Source: an uncultured Selenomonadales bacterium (GTDB lineage Bacteria; Bacillota; Negativicutes; Selenomonadales; Selenomonadaceae). From it: a stretch of DNA of 5,016 nucleotides. The stretch covers positions 1-5,016 of the forward strand of contig CAMJAZ010000168.1 of NCBI GenBank assembly GCA_946403735.1, written 5' to 3'. Below the pieces are notes generated by a model. The model had not been told where the DNA came from, searched no databases, and saw only the letters and a list, made by a program, of their open reading frames with translations. A program made the translations under genes and the position numbers. This document shows positions 4,922 through 5,016 of the stretch, piece by piece (positions within the stretch are counted from its first letter, which is position 1; each line of letters begins with the position of its first letter).

Positions 4922-5016
4922 TTATTCAACCCTTATTCTCAAAGGGCTCGCCAATAGCCCTGCACACAGTTCCTCAAACTTGAAGTTCTGCTTACTTTTT
5001 CTCAATATATTTGCCG
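4922..5016 (-). CDS. tnpB: TnpB-family RNA-guided nuclease, last 30 codons only
   Basis: TnpB is the RNA-guided DNA endonuclease of IS200/IS605 elements and the ancestor of Cas12. It cuts the empty donor site and so favours retention of the element. Only the C-terminus is in view, ending at TAA 4924-4922. It opens with ANILRK, a segment common near the TnpB C-terminus, and ends with LLASPLRIRVE, close to the usual terminal pattern of the family. Catalytic RuvC residues and the zinc finger are outside the window, so activity cannot be judged. The stop is followed within about 20 bases by the right-end hairpin, the normal arrangement. The gene points towards lysR. A longer open frame on this strand (4660-4929) is out of register and unrelated. 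Confidence 0.75.
   Translation of the reverse strand, partial: ANILRKSKQNFKFEELCAGLLASPLRIRVE

Larger units (their letters stand above)
4873..5016 (-). mobile_element. Right end of an IS200/IS605-family element (TnpB type), cut by window edge
   Basis: Three signs agree. A TnpB-like C-terminus ends at 4922. A GC-rich hairpin lies about 20 bases beyond, at 4882-4902, with CCCGCC/GGCGGG arms or an alternative CCGCC/GGCGG pairing. The sequence TCAA lies at 4876-4873, six bases past the hairpin. A subterminal hairpin followed by TCAA is the right-end layout known from IS608-like elements, which move as single strands and leave no target duplication. I place the boundary at 4873, so 4872 is the first host base. 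The left end, and any tnpA, lie beyond the window. The exact boundary is an inference; the element type is well supported. Confidence 0.8.
4873..5016 (-). ncRNA. Candidate TnpB guide RNA (omega RNA/reRNA) scaffold region
   Basis: In IS200/IS605 elements the 3' part of tnpB plus the right end is transcribed as the guide-RNA scaffold, and the guide is the host sequence just past the element. Visible structure fits: a 6-bp hairpin AGGGCT/AGCCCT inside the tnpB 3' end (4961-4943), a small GGTT/AACC hairpin across the stop codon (4931-4920), and the GC-rich end hairpin (4902-4882). The guide would begin at 4872 and read TACAAGCTACACCCTA. The 5' limit of the RNA is unknown and may lie outside the window. 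This is inferred from family knowledge; transcription is not shown. Confidence 0.5.

Noticed and set aside
4660..4929. Minus-strand open frame of 89 codons spanning the element end and the lysR start
   Set aside because: It crosses the IS boundary and overlaps the DNA-binding domain of lysR in another frame. The true coding frames on either side are tnpB and lysR.

Overview
The window is ordinary bacterial chromosome carrying one end of a transposon and a pair of unusual repeats. Strong GGAGG-type ribosome sites, frequent TTG starts, runs of AAATTTT and the protein styles suggest a low-to-mid-GC member of the Bacillota. The Negativicutes are my guess within that phylum, but this rests on general impression and not on a marker gene.

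Left side (1-1446): the first 411 codons of primosomal helicase PriA lie on the minus strand, and the gene runs off the left edge. A 212-base gap separates it from the divergent gene sbcD. This gap holds copy 1 of a three-hairpin repeat of about 126 bp.

Centre (1447-2827): sbcD, the Mre11-like nuclease subunit, is complete, but no sbcC follows it. Downstream, a 235-base gap holds copy 2 of the same repeat in inverted orientation, then an intrinsic terminator for the genes that converge from the right. The two copies differ in sequence, yet the differences inside the stems are mostly paired changes that keep base pairing.

Right side (2828-4826, all minus strand): in transcription order these are a LysR-type regulator, a small unknown protein (about 104 aa), a single-domain STAS protein of the anti-sigma-factor-antagonist type, and a second small unknown protein (114 aa). 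Gaps are 29, 54 and 17 bases, so the last three, and perhaps all four, are probably co-transcribed down to the terminator near 2800. The last three genes all appear to start with TTG.

Right edge (4873-5016): this is the right end of an IS200/IS605-family element. It holds the last 30 codons of a TnpB-type protein, a GC-rich end hairpin and a TCAA end signature. The element ends 46 bases before the lysR start codon, on the same strand. It has therefore probably taken over the region where the lysR promoter was, and a TnpB guide RNA (omega RNA) would take its guide from the lysR leader.

The best candidates for something undescribed are the covarying inverted repeats around sbcD and the small STAS operon with two unrecognised partners. 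No CRISPR array, tRNA or rRNA was seen.
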